Below the pieces are notes generated by a model. It did not search any database and was not told the DNA's origin. It saw only the letters and a program-made list of their open reading frames with translations. Made by a program: the position numbers and the translations under genes. Shown piece by piece: positions 23,570-31,838 of a DNA stretch of 35,213 bases (the first letter of the stretch is position 1; each line of letters begins with the position of its first letter). The stretch lies in NCBI GenBank assembly GCA_024684955.1, contig JAIKWH010000039.1, positions 1-35,213 on the forward strand. The letters are read 5' to 3'. This stretch comes from Pseudobutyrivibrio sp. (lineage in GTDB: Bacteria; Bacillota; Clostridia; Lachnospirales; Lachnospiraceae).

Positions 23570-23611
23570 TTAGCACTCTCTGTTGACGAGTGCTAATAAG
23601 GGGTGTATAAC
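23570..23611 (+). promoter_or_regulatory. CIRCE operator overlapping the hsp20-clpB promoter
   Basis: TTAGCACTC at 23570-23578 and GAGTGCTAA at 23588-23596 are a perfect CIRCE with the standard 9-bp spacer, the site bound by the HrcA repressor. The promoter TTGACG (23583-23588), 17 bp, TATAAC (23606-23611) is interleaved with it, so HrcA binding would block initiation. The 308 bases from 23405 to 23712 contain no gene; apart from this and the leader hairpins I see only AT-rich DNA. Confidence 0.95.
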
Positions 23612-23650
23612 GTAGTTAGAACAAGGGAAGAGGTAAAAGGATAGGAACAA

Positions 23651-23704
23651 TCCTTTGAAATTCCCATGATTGATTCAAAGATAATTTCTTTTATACAAAG
23701 GAGG
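23651..23704 (+). promoter_or_regulatory. Possible RNA thermometer in the hsp20 leader
   Basis: The ribosome site AAAGGAGG (23697-23704) can be masked in two ways. TTCTTT at 23686-23691 can pair with AAAGGA around a 5-base loop, with one G-U pair, as in fourU thermometers. TCCTTTG at 23651-23657 can pair with CAAAGGA at 23696-23702. The same TCCTTT can instead pair with AAAGGA at 23636-23641. This is pattern reading, not folding. Confidence 0.35.
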
Positions 23705-23712
23705 AATTGATT

Positions 23713-24153
23713 ATGTTATTACCTAGTATTTTTTCAAATGATTTTATGGACGATTTCTTTGGAGTACCTCAGATTTCAGGTTTTCCAACAACTAAATATG
23801 ATAGCAACTTTACAAAGATGATGACAACAGATGTGAAGGAGACAGACAAAGGCTTTGAGGTAGATATGAACTTGCCTGGATTCTCAAAGGAAGATATCAA
23901 AGTGGAACTGGATCAGGGTTACCTTACAATCAATGCTAACACTAGCGATAGTAAAGATGAGAAGGAGGATGGCAAATATATTAGAAGAGAGCGCTACACA
24001 GGTTCTTGCAGCAGAAGTTTCTATGTAGGCGAGGATATTACACAGGATGATATCCACGCCACATTTAAGGACGGGGTTCTCAGTTTAGACATTCCTAAAA
24101 AGGAAGCAATTCCTCAGAAGGAAGAGCCAAAATATATTTCCATTGAAGGATAA
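23713..24153 (+). CDS. Hsp20/alpha-crystallin small heat-shock protein
   Basis: A 146-residue small heat-shock protein that binds unfolding proteins without ATP. The alpha-crystallin domain covers about residues 37-135, with DVKETDKGFEVDMNLPGF, KEDIKVELDQGYLTI, FYVGEDITQDDIHATFKDGV and LSLDIPKK. The tail KYISIEG holds an I-x-I type anchor. TTG at 23707 is in frame, but AAAGGAGG at 23697-23704 is right for the ATG at 23713. Three bases separate it from clpB. Regulated by the CIRCE at 23570. Confidence 0.94.
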   Translation: MLLPSIFSNDFMDDFFGVPQISGFPTTKYDSNFTKMMTTDVKETDKGFEVDMNLPGFSKEDIKVELDQGYLTINANTSDSKDEKEDGKYIRRERYTGSCSRSFYVGEDITQDDIHATFKDGVLSLDIPKKEAIPQKEEPKYISIEG

Positions 24154-24156
24154 AGT

Positions 24157-26742
24157 ATGAATATTCAAAAGTTTACACAAAAGTCAATAGAGGCCATTAA
24201 TTATTGCGAGAGGCTGGCAATGGATTATGGCAACCAGGAGATTGAGCAGGAGCATCTTTTGATGTCCCTGCTCAAACAGGAGAATGGATTAATTCCATCC
24301 CTTATCAACAAGATGGGAATCGACCTCGGTCAGTTTATCCAGGCGGTGGATGCTGCTCTCAATGCCAGAGTAAAGGTTTCTGGCGGAGAATTGAGGGTAG
24401 GACAAAATCTAAACTATGTCCTGACCTATGCTGAGGATGAGGCCAAGGCCATGGGGGATGCCTATGTTTCTGTAGAGCACCTGATGCTGGCCATGATAAA
24501 AAAGCCTAGCACTCCTGTCAAAAATATTTTCAAGTCCTTTGGAATTACCAGAGATTCCTTCCTGGCGGCATTGGCCACAGTCCGTGGCAATCAGACAGTC
24601 AATACTGACAATCCTGAGGCCACCTATGACACCTTGGAAAAGTACGGCTATGACCTGGTGGAAAGGGCTAGGGACAACAAACTGGACCCAGTCATCGGCA
24701 GGGATGATGAGATTAGAAACGTAATCAGAATTCTCAGCAGAAAGACAAAGAATAATCCTGTATTAATCGGTGAGCCTGGTGTGGGCAAGACTGCTGTCGT
24801 GGAGGGCCTGGCCCAGAGAATTGTGAGAGGGGACGTGCCTGATACTCTCAAAAATAAAAAGGTATTTTCTCTTGAGATTGGCTCTATGATTGCAGGAGCA
24901 AAATATCAGGGAGAATTCGAGGAGAGATTAAAGGCTGTCTTGGACGAGATTAAAAACTCTGACGGCGAGATTATCCTATTTATAGATGAATTGCATACCA
25001 TTATTGGGGCAGGCAAAAATGGAAATGGAGGTCTGGATGCCGGCAATATGCTCAAGCCAATGCTGGCCAGGGGAGAACTCCATTGTATCGGTGCTACAAC
25101 CCTGGATGAGTATAGGGAATACATTGAAAAGGATGCGGCTCTGGAAAGACGTTTCCAGCCTGTAATGGTGGATGAGCCTAGCGTGGAGGATACTATTTCT
25201 ATCCTCAGGGGCCTAAAGGAAAGGTATGAGGTATTCCACGGGGTAAAGATTACAGACTCGGCCCTTGTGTCTGCCGCAACCCTTTCTAATAGGTATATTT
25301 CCGACAGGTTTTTGCCGGACAAGGCTATTGACCTAGTGGATGAGGCCTGCGCCATGATAAAGACGGAATTGGATTCCATGCCAGCAGAGATGGACGAGAT
25401 GAACCGCCGAATCATGCAGCTTGAAATAGAGGAGGCCGCCCTGAAAAAGGAGACGGACAAGCTTTCTCAGGACAGGCTGGCAGAGTTGCAAAAAGAACTT
25501 TCTGAATTACGAGACGAGTACAGCGGTAAGAGGGCTACCTGGGACAATGAAAAATCCCTGGTGGAAAATGTAGCCAAAATAAAAGAAGAGATAGATGACA
25601 TAAATGGTCAGATAAAAATAGCTCAGCAAAAGTATGACCTAGAGGAAGCAGCAAGACTCCAATACGGCAAACTACCAGAACTGGAGGCCAGATTGGAGGA
25701 GGCCGAGGAAAAATTAAAGGACAGGGGCAGTGGCCTTGTACACGAGAATGTAACCGAGGATGAAATCGCAAAGATTATATCTAGGTGGACAGGGATCCCT
25801 GTGGCTAAACTAAATGAAAGCGAAAGGGCAAAGACACTGCACCTTGATGCAGAATTGCAAAAGAGGGTAATGGGACAGGACCAGGCTCTCAAACTGGTGT
25901 CAGAGGCAATCATCAGGTCCAAGGCCGGCATCAAAGACCCAAGCAAACCAATTGGTTCCTTCCTATTTTTAGGACCTACCGGCGTGGGCAAGACTGAGCT
26001 GGCAAAGACCCTGGCCCAGGCTCTTTTTGATGACGAGAATGCCATGGTAAGACTGGATATGTCCGAGTATATGGAAAAATTCTCCGTAACAAGGCTCATC
26101 GGAGCCCCTCCAGGATATGTGGGCTACGACGAGGGAGGTCAGCTGACTGAGGCTGTCCGCCGCAAGCCATATTCGGTTGTCTTGTTTGATGAGATTGAAA
26201 AGGCCCATCCTGATGTATTTAATGTGCTTTTGCAGGTATTGGACGATGGTAGAATCACAGATGGCCAAGGCAGGACAGTGGATTTTAAAAACACTATAAT
26301 CATTCTCACCTCAAATCTGGGCTCCCAGTATTTGCTGGAGGGAATCGACGCCAGTGGCCAAATCACCCAGGAGGCAAATGACCTGGTTATGAATGACCTG
26401 AGGGCATCCTTTAGGCCAGAATTTTTAAACAGGTTGGACGAGATTATAATGTTCAAGCCTCTTACAAAGGAAAACATCGGGGGCATAGTGGACTTGATTC
26501 TCTCAGAATTGAATGAGAGATTATCTGACAGACAATTAAAAATAGAACTGACCCCACAGGCCAAGGAATACATCATTGACCAGGGATATGATCCGGTATA
26601 CGGGGCCAGACCTCTAAAACGATACATTCAAAAGAACGTAGAGACTATGGCGGCCAAAATCATCCTAGGCGGAGAGATTGGCCAAGGGGATAGGATTACA
26701 ATTGATTCTGATGGCAGTGGCCTCTTTAGCAAGAATAGTTGA
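24157..26742 (+). CDS. clpB: ClpB disaggregase (Hsp100)
   Basis: An 861-residue AAA+ chaperone that, with DnaK, pulls proteins out of aggregates. The N domain (1-145) is followed by NBD1 with Walker A GEPGVGKT (205-212) and Walker [10 protein letters not shown] long coiled-coil middle domain (about 405-525) marks ClpB rather than ClpA or ClpC. NBD2 has Walker A GPTGVGKT (606-613) and [13 protein letters not shown]. No ClpP-docking IGF loop is evident. It is in an operon with hsp20 under a CIRCE, so HrcA represses both. Length and motifs are complete. Confidence 0.96.
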   Translation: MNIQKFTQKSIEAINYCERLAMDYGNQEIEQEHLLMSLLKQENGLIPSLINKMGIDLGQFIQAVDAALNARVKVSGGELRVGQNLNYVLTYAEDEAKAMGDAYVSVEHLMLAMIKKPSTPVKNIFKSFGITRDSFLAALATVRGNQTVNTDNPEATYDTLEKYGYDLVERARDNKLDPVIGRDDEIRNVIRILSRKTKNNPVLIGEPGVGKTAVVEGLAQRIVRGDVPDTLKNKKVFSLEIGSMIAGAKYQGEFEERLKAVLDEIKNSDGEIILFIDELHTIIGAGKNGNGGLDAGNMLKPMLARGELHCIGATTLDEYREYIEKDAALERRFQPVMVDEPSVEDTISILRGLKERYEVFHGVKITDSALVSAATLSNRYISDRFLPDKAIDLVDEACAMIKTELDSMPAEMDEMNRRIMQLEIEEAALKKETDKLSQDRLAELQKELSELRDEYSGKRATWDNEKSLVENVAKIKEEIDDINGQIKIAQQKYDLEEAARLQYGKLPELEARLEEAEEKLKDRGSGLVHENVTEDEIAKIISRWTGIPVAKLNESERAKTLHLDAELQKRVMGQDQALKLVSEAIIRSKAGIKDPSKPIGSFLFLGPTGVGKTELAKTLAQALFDDENAMVRLDMSEYMEKFSVTRLIGAPPGYVGYDEGGQLTEAVRRKPYSVVLFDEIEKAHPDVFNVLLQVLDDGRITDGQGRTVDFKNTIIILTSNLGSQYLLEGIDASGQITQEANDLVMNDLRASFRPEFLNRLDEIIMFKPLTKENIGGIVDLILSELNERLSDRQLKIELTPQAKEYIIDQGYDPVYGARPLKRYIQKNVETMAAKIILGGEIGQGDRITIDSDGSGLFSKNS

Positions 26743-26744
26743 AT

Positions 26745-27197
26745 TTAGGCTTTGTAGGAATCATTGTAAATCATATTGGAATTGTGGTAAGCCCGGTCGG
26801 AAGTGACCTCGGCCCCAAACCATGCAGGCGGGTTAAAGGAATTTGCCTCCTCAATGCTTGGAAATTCCACCTCCGCCATAACAAGGCCTTCCATGTTTCC
26901 CGAGAATATATCCAACTCAATTAAATATGGATCAAATGGAATGAGGTAGCGGCGCTTGGTAATCAGGTGACCGTCTACCTTTTTTTTAAGGCGATTATAA
27001 GCCTCCTCATCAATAGGGGATTCAATCTCTTCCCTGGCCATCAGGCCAGCCCCTTTATATGTGAAAATAAACTTGTCAGATTTTTTGCGGATGCGAAGGA
27101 CAGGAGAGGTGGATATATAGCCCTGCTCAATGTCCACATATTCATATTTGCTTAAATCTGGAAGCTCTTTTATTAGGTATTTTTTCTCGATTTCCAT
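26745..27197 (-). CDS. CYTH-domain protein (inorganic triphosphatase-like)
   Basis: A 150-residue single-domain CYTH protein. The N-terminal ExExK signature appears as MEIEKKYLI. Alternating basic and acidic strands follow, with RIRKKSDKFIFTYKG, REEIESPI, TKRRYLI, YLIELDIF and MAEVEFPS, building the triphosphate tunnel. Family members hydrolyse triphosphate or thiamine triphosphate, or make cAMP; this short bacterial form is most likely a triphosphatase. Two adjacent ATGs exist at 27200 and 27197; AGGAG is better spaced for the second, giving the usual MEIEKK start. It ends two bases from clpB, tail to tail. Confidence 0.88.
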   Translation of the reverse strand: MEIEKKYLIKELPDLSKYEYVDIEQGYISTSPVLRIRKKSDKFIFTYKGAGLMAREEIESPIDEEAYNRLKKKVDGHLITKRRYLIPFDPYLIELDIFSGNMEGLVMAEVEFPSIEEANSFNPPAWFGAEVTSDRAYHNSNMIYNDSYKA

Positions 27198-27256
27198 CAT
27201 ATTTCTCCTATTGTTTATCTTATATGTACATTATAAACATTTGCCCGGAAAAAATC

Positions 27257-27285
27257 TTGAAAAATGCTGGGAATCGTTGTAGAAT
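27257..27285 (+). promoter_or_regulatory. Promoter of the elongation factor P gene
   Basis: TTGAAA at 27257-27262 and TAGAAT at 27280-27285 with a 17-bp spacer. The leader would be about 80 bases and ends in AAAGGAGG before the ATG at 27375. Confidence 0.6.
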
Positions 27286-27374
27286 TATGCATACGAGTGG
27301 CTATATGCCAGTATATTCTTGACTATTAATAATATGGAAGTGGAGTTTATTCCATATCTAAAGGAGGATTTATA

Positions 27375-27932
27375 ATGATTACAGCCGGCGATTTTAGAAA
27401 CGGTATGACAATCGAGATGGATAATCAGGTATACCAGGTTATCGAGTTCCAGCACGTTAAGCCTGGAAAGGGTGCAGCTTTCGTTCGTACAAAGCTTAAG
27501 AACATCAAAAACGGTGGTGTTACAGAAACATCTTTCCGTCCTACAGAAAAGTTCCCAGCAGCACGTATCGACCGCAAGGATATGCAGTACCTTTACAATG
27601 ATGGAGAACTTTACAACTTCATGGATGTTGAGACATATGATCAGGTTGCTCTTACAGCAGACCAGATTGGTGATGCCCTCAAATTCGTTAAGGAAAATGA
27701 AATCGTAAAGATGCTTTCACACAATGGTGAGATCTTCTCAGTTGAGCCACCTATGTTTGTTGAGCTCCAGATCACAGACACAGAGCCAGGTTTCAAGGGT
27801 GATACAGCAACAGGTGCAACAAAGCCAGCTACAGTTGAGACAGGTGCCCTTGTATATGTTCCACTTTTCGTTGAAAATGGTGAGACAATCAAGATTGATA
27901 CAAGAACAGGTGAATACCTTTCAAGAGTTTAA
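27375..27932 (+). CDS. efp: Translation elongation factor P
   Basis: A 185-residue EF-P with its three beta-barrel domains. It relieves ribosome stalling at proline runs by entering between the P and E sites. The tip of domain I reads [12 protein letters not shown], with Lys32 at the position modified in other bacteria. The C-terminal signature is [16 protein letters not shown]. No EpmA, EpmB or YmfI-type modifier is nearby. The codon use is strongly biased, as expected for a highly expressed factor. AAAGGAGG precedes the start. A small gene follows after two bases. Confidence 0.96.
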   Translation: MITAGDFRNGMTIEMDNQVYQVIEFQHVKPGKGAAFVRTKLKNIKNGGVTETSFRPTEKFPAARIDRKDMQYLYNDGELYNFMDVETYDQVALTADQIGDALKFVKENEIVKMLSHNGEIFSVEPPMFVELQITDTEPGFKGDTATGATKPATVETGALVYVPLFVENGETIKIDTRTGEYLSRV

Positions 27933-27934
27933 TT

Positions 27935-28135
27935 ATGGATTATAGAGAATACCCTTTATCAGAGCTACTTAAAAATCGAAAAATATTTGCCGTATTTGAC
28001 GAGGAGTTCCAGCAGAGCACTTGGCTGGACGTAACAGCTCTGCTTAATAGCGATAGCACTATCAACCAGCTTTACAGAGATGAAACAGTACCTGCAGAGA
28101 CTCTAGATAGGATTATTGCCAGACTCTCAAAATAA
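27935..28135 (+). CDS. Small conserved-looking protein downstream of efp (66 residues)
   Basis: I do not recognise this 66-residue protein, which starts MDYREYPLSELLKNRKIF. It begins two bases after the efp stop with no strong ribosome site, so it probably depends on translation of efp. A terminator follows immediately, making it the true end of the operon. The sequence is mostly helical, with a central VFDEEFQQSTWLDVTALL stretch. Coding-like composition and operon placement argue that it is real. Confidence 0.6.
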   Translation: MDYREYPLSELLKNRKIFAVFDEEFQQSTWLDVTALLNSDSTINQLYRDETVPAETLDRIIARLSK

Positions 28136-28145
28136 ATAATTAATC

Positions 28146-28178
28146 AATGCATCCAATGATTTCATTGGATGCATTTTT
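28146..28178 (+). terminator. Terminator of the efp operon
   Basis: AATGCATCCAATGA at 28146-28159 pairs perfectly with TCATTGGATGCATT at 28162-28175, followed by T to 28178. The 14-bp stem is long, with a very short loop. Confidence 0.85.
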
Positions 28179-28254
28179 GTTGTTGTTATATGGTAAAATT
28201 TATTGTATAGTAACAAAAGTAAATACTTTAGCGAGTTAAAGTGAAAGGATTTAC

Positions 28255-29577
28255 ATGGATTTATTCGATTACATGAGACAACAAAACAAGGAGAAAGAAT
28301 CACCTCTGGCAGCAAGGCTTAGGCCTACTACTTTGGATGAGGTGGTTGGACAGCAGCACATTATCGGCAAGGACAAGTTGCTGTACAGGGCTATAAAGGC
28401 TGACAAACTTTCTTCTATTATATTCTACGGACCTCCTGGCACAGGCAAAACTACCCTGGCCCAGGTTATCGCAAATACAACTTCATCCGAATTTACTACT
28501 ATAAACGCTACCACATCTGGCAAAAAGGATATGGAGCAGGTAGTGGAGGCAGCAAAGCAGACCTTGGGTGCCTACGGCAAGAAGACCATATTATTTATAG
28601 ACGAGATTCACAGATTTAATAAGGGCCAGCAGGATTACCTCCTTCCTTTCGTGGAGGACGGCACAATTATCCTGATAGGAGCCACCACAGAAAACCCTTA
28701 TTTTGAGGTAAACGGGGCTCTTCTTTCCAGGTCCATTATCTTTGAATTAAAGCCACTGGCGGCAGAGGATATAAAGGTCCTTATTAACAGGGCTTTGACT
28801 GATGATAAAAAGGGCTTGGGCTCATATGGTGCAGTGATTGATGATGATGCCTTAGAATTCTTGGCAGACATTGCAAATGGTGATGCCAGGTCAGCCCTGA
28901 CAGCAATTGAACTGGGCGTTTTGACCACCGACAGGTCAGAGGATGGCCAGATTCACATCACTTTAGATGTGGCCAGCGAGTGTATCCAGCGTCGCGTCAT
29001 TAAATATGACAAGGATGGGGATAACCATTACGATACAATTTCCGCTTTTATAAAGAGTATGAGAGGGTCGGACCCAGATGCGGCAGTCTATTATTTAGCC
29101 AGAATGCTCTATGCAGGAGAGGATCCCAAATTTATCGCCAGACGTATCTGCATATGTGCCTCTGAGGATGTGGGAAACGCAGACCCACAGGCCCTGGTTG
29201 TAGCAACAGCAGCCTTTCTTGCAACAGAGAGAATAGGTATGCCAGAATGCAGAATAATTCTCAGCCATGCGGCTACTTATGTGGCCACAGCGCCAAAGTC
29301 TAATTCAGCCTACGGAGCTATAGACCTGGCCATGGCGGAGGTACAAAACAACAGGACCAGGCCCATTCCTACCTACCTGCAGGATGCTCACTACAAATCT
29401 GCCGGCAAGTTGGGACATGGCATTGGCTATGAGTACGCCCACGATTTTCCAAACCATTTCAGCCACCAGAGATACCTGCCAGATGGCCTAGAAATAGGTG
29501 ATTTCTACAAGCCAGGGACTATGGGCTACGAGAATGTTATAAATGAATATCTTGATAAAATTAGAAAGGACAAGTAA
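28255..29577 (+). CDS. rarA: RarA/MgsA replication-associated AAA+ ATPase
   Basis: A 440-residue clamp-loader-like ATPase that acts at stalled replication forks. Walker A GPPGTGKTT is at 59-67, and Walker B ILFIDEIHRFNK near 112-123. RPTTLDEVVGQQHIIG is the classic N-terminal motif, and ARSALTAIELG sits in the sensor-2 region. The C-terminal tetramerisation domain shows YYLARMLYAGEDPKFIARR and the ending HYKSAGKLGHGIGYEYAH. AAAGGAT lies before the ATG. Transcribed alone. Confidence 0.95.
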   Translation: MDLFDYMRQQNKEKESPLAARLRPTTLDEVVGQQHIIGKDKLLYRAIKADKLSSIIFYGPPGTGKTTLAQVIANTTSSEFTTINATTSGKKDMEQVVEAAKQTLGAYGKKTILFIDEIHRFNKGQQDYLLPFVEDGTIILIGATTENPYFEVNGALLSRSIIFELKPLAAEDIKVLINRALTDDKKGLGSYGAVIDDDALEFLADIANGDARSALTAIELGVLTTDRSEDGQIHITLDVASECIQRRVIKYDKDGDNHYDTISAFIKSMRGSDPDAAVYYLARMLYAGEDPKFIARRICICASEDVGNADPQALVVATAAFLATERIGMPECRIILSHAATYVATAPKSNSAYGAIDLAMAEVQNNRTRPIPTYLQDAHYKSAGKLGHGIGYEYAHDFPNHFSHQRYLPDGLEIGDFYKPGTMGYENVINEYLDKIRKDK

Positions 29578-29643
29578 TTCCTTTCATATCAAGGATTTCT
29601 TATTATAAAACACAATTATTATTAGGATGGGAGAGAAGTAACC

Positions 29644-30927
29644 ATGAAGAAGTACGAGGAAATGCAACTTGATGAACTTGAATCAGAAAAGGCCAGACTG
29701 ACAGAGGAATATAAAAAATGGCAGTCAAAGGGTCTGAAATTGGATATGAGCAGGGGCAAGCCTTCCATTGAGCAGTTGGACCTTTCTATGCCTTTATTTG
29801 ATATCTTAGATGGTAAATCTCTCATGCGTTGTATGAATGGGGTAGAGACCAGAAATTACGGTCAGTTGGAGGGCATTGTAGAGGCTCAGCACCTTATGGC
29901 AGAGATTATGGACTGCCAGCCTGAGCAGGTTATTGTATGCGGCAATTCTTCCCTTAATATTATGTTTGATACAGTTGCCAGAGGTTACATGTTTGGCTTT
30001 GGTGGCTGCACACCTTGGTGCAAGTTGGACAAGGTAAAATGGCTTTGCCCAGTGCCAGGATATGACAGACACTTTGCCATTACCCAGCACTTCGGCTTTG
30101 AGATGATTAACATCCCAATGAAAGAGGATGGTCCAGATATGGACATGATTGAGGATTTGGTTGCAAAGGATGACAGCATCAAGGGTATTTGGTGCGTTCC
30201 TAAATATTCTAACCCACAGGGTATCGTATATTCTGATGAGGTTGTAAGACGCATGGCCAGATTAAAGCCAGCAGCAAAAGACTTTAGAATATTCTGGGAT
30301 AATGCCTATGCTGTTCACCATCTTTACAAGGAAAAGTGCAAGATATTAAACATACTCCACGAGTGCGAAGAGGCAGACAACCCATCCCTTGCATTTGAGT
30401 TTGCTTCGACATCAAAGATTACCTTTGCAGGTGGAGGCATTGCAGCCATCGCTTGCAACAATCTGAATCGTCAGGAGTTAAAGAAGGTCCTTACAGTTCA
30501 GACAATCGGCTTTGACAAGATCAACATGCTCCGCCATGCTAGATATTTTGCAGATGTTGAGTCTGTAGAAAAGCACATGGAAAAGCATGCAAAGATTCTC
30601 CGCCCTAAGTTTGAACTGGTAGTAAATACAATGGAAAGAGACCTGAAAGATCCAGGATGTGGCTCATGGATTAGCCCTAAGGGTGGATACTTTATCACAT
30701 ATGAGGCACCAAAGGGCACAGCCACAAGAATAGTTGATTTGGCTGAGGAGGCAGGAGTCAAACTGACACCAGCAGGTGCTCCATTCCCATACCACATGGA
30801 TCCAGAGGATTCTATTATTAGATTTGCTCCATCCCTTCCACCACTGGATGAACTGAAAGATGCAGCAGAAATCTTTACAGTATGCGCAAGAATTGCATAC
30901 CTTGAGAAATTAATGCTTAGAAAATAA
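29644..30927 (+). CDS. Class I aminotransferase, subgroup Ic (aspartate aminotransferase-like)
   Basis: A 427-residue PLP enzyme of the subgroup Ic aminotransferases, often annotated as aspartate aminotransferase. LDMSRGKPSIEQLDLS near residues 33-48 is the family's substrate strand. CVPKYSNPQGIVYSD holds Asn190, FWDNAYAVHH holds Asp219 and Tyr222, and STSKITFAGGG holds the PLP lysine Lys258. Arg and Ser phosphate contacts look intact. GGGAG precedes the start. proC follows 11 bases after the stop, so both may belong to amino-acid metabolism in one operon. Confidence 0.9.
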   Translation: MKKYEEMQLDELESEKARLTEEYKKWQSKGLKLDMSRGKPSIEQLDLSMPLFDILDGKSLMRCMNGVETRNYGQLEGIVEAQHLMAEIMDCQPEQVIVCGNSSLNIMFDTVARGYMFGFGGCTPWCKLDKVKWLCPVPGYDRHFAITQHFGFEMINIPMKEDGPDMDMIEDLVAKDDSIKGIWCVPKYSNPQGIVYSDEVVRRMARLKPAAKDFRIFWDNAYAVHHLYKEKCKILNILHECEEADNPSLAFEFASTSKITFAGGGIAAIACNNLNRQELKKVLTVQTIGFDKINMLRHARYFADVESVEKHMEKHAKILRPKFELVVNTMERDLKDPGCGSWISPKGGYFITYEAPKGTATRIVDLAEEAGVKLTPAGAPFPYHMDPEDSIIRFAPSLPPLDELKDAAEIFTVCARIAYLEKLMLRK

Positions 30928-30938
30928 GGGGGCTACTT

Positions 30939-31733
30939 ATGAATATCGGTTTTATTGGCTGTGGCAACATGGGGTCTGCCATTTTGACAGGAATCCTCTC
31001 CCAGCATCTATTTAATGAGGATGAGATTTGCTGCTCTGCAAAGACTCAGGCCTCACTGGACAATATAAAAGAAAAATTTGGGGTAAAGACCAGCCTGGAT
31101 AACAGGGCGGTGGCCCAGGAATCAGATATTGTATTTTTGGCAATCAAGCCACAGTTTTTATCAGATGTAATTGATGAGATAAAGGATTTGGATTTGTCAA
31201 AGAAACTTATTATCTCTATAGTGGCAGGCCAGTCCATCGAAAAACTTACATCAATGTTTGGCCAGAATCTAAAAATTGCTAGGGTTATGCCAAATACTCC
31301 TGCTATGGTCCAGGAGGCTATGTCCGCTATTTCCTTTAGCAACAATGTGGGACCTGAGGATGAGACAATCACTATGGACATCTTTTCATCCCTTGGCAAG
31401 GCAGAGATAATCCCTGAGAGATTGCAGGATGCAGTAGTTGGAGTGAGCGGCTCTTCTCCAGCATATGTATATATGTTTATTGAGGCCCTGGCAGATGGGG
31501 CAGTGGCAGAGGGCATGCCTCGTGCCATGGCATACAAATTTGCAGCCCAGTCAGTCCTTGGGTCAGCCAAGATGGTTTTAGAGACAGGCAAGCATCCTGG
31601 AGAATTAAAGGATGCGGTTTGCTCACCAGCGGGTACCACAATCGAGGCTGTTGCAACACTAGAGGCCATGGGATTTAGAAATGCGGTCATCGAGGCTGAA
31701 AGAGTGTGCACAGAAAAGTCTAGAAAGCTTTAA
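30939..31733 (+). CDS. proC: Pyrroline-5-carboxylate reductase
   Basis: A 264-residue enzyme for the last step of proline synthesis, reducing pyrroline-5-carboxylate with NAD(P)H. The N-terminal Rossmann loop is MNIGFIGCGNMGSAIL. VMPNTPAMVQEAMSAI and the C-terminal HPGELKDAVCSPAGTTIEAV are the diagnostic ProC blocks. Length is normal. GGGGG lies before the ATG. proA and proB are not in the window. It shares a likely transcript with the upstream aminotransferase, and a hairpin terminator lies downstream. Confidence 0.95.
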   Translation: MNIGFIGCGNMGSAILTGILSQHLFNEDEICCSAKTQASLDNIKEKFGVKTSLDNRAVAQESDIVFLAIKPQFLSDVIDEIKDLDLSKKLIISIVAGQSIEKLTSMFGQNLKIARVMPNTPAMVQEAMSAISFSNNVGPEDETITMDIFSSLGKAEIIPERLQDAVVGVSGSSPAYVYMFIEALADGAVAEGMPRAMAYKFAAQSVLGSAKMVLETGKHPGELKDAVCSPAGTTIEAVATLEAMGFRNAVIEAERVCTEKSRKL

Positions 31734-31759
31734 AAGGCGTAGTTTAAACAAGAATCAAC

Positions 31760-31808
31760 AAGGCCTAAGGTCCCTATTTTGCATAGGGAATTGGGCCTTT
31801 ACTATTTT
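31760..31808 (+). terminator. Two-level hairpin terminator after proC
   Basis: AAGGCC (31760-31765) and GGCCTT (31794-31799) enclose an inner stem TCCCTAT (31771-31777) / ATAGGGA (31783-31789). A T-rich tail interrupted by AC follows. The broken T run could make it leaky into pepF. Confidence 0.6.
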
Positions 31809-31838
31809 TTAAAATTTTTTGAAAGGGAAGGTGCAATT

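Noticed and set aside
24906-26627. Several minus-strand frames of 150-185 codons inside clpB
   Set aside because: Shadows of a large biased gene; Ser-rich translations without motifs.
31046-31711. Minus-strand frame of 221 codons inside proC
   Set aside because: Entirely antisense to proC, whose motifs are complete. No start signal or domain.
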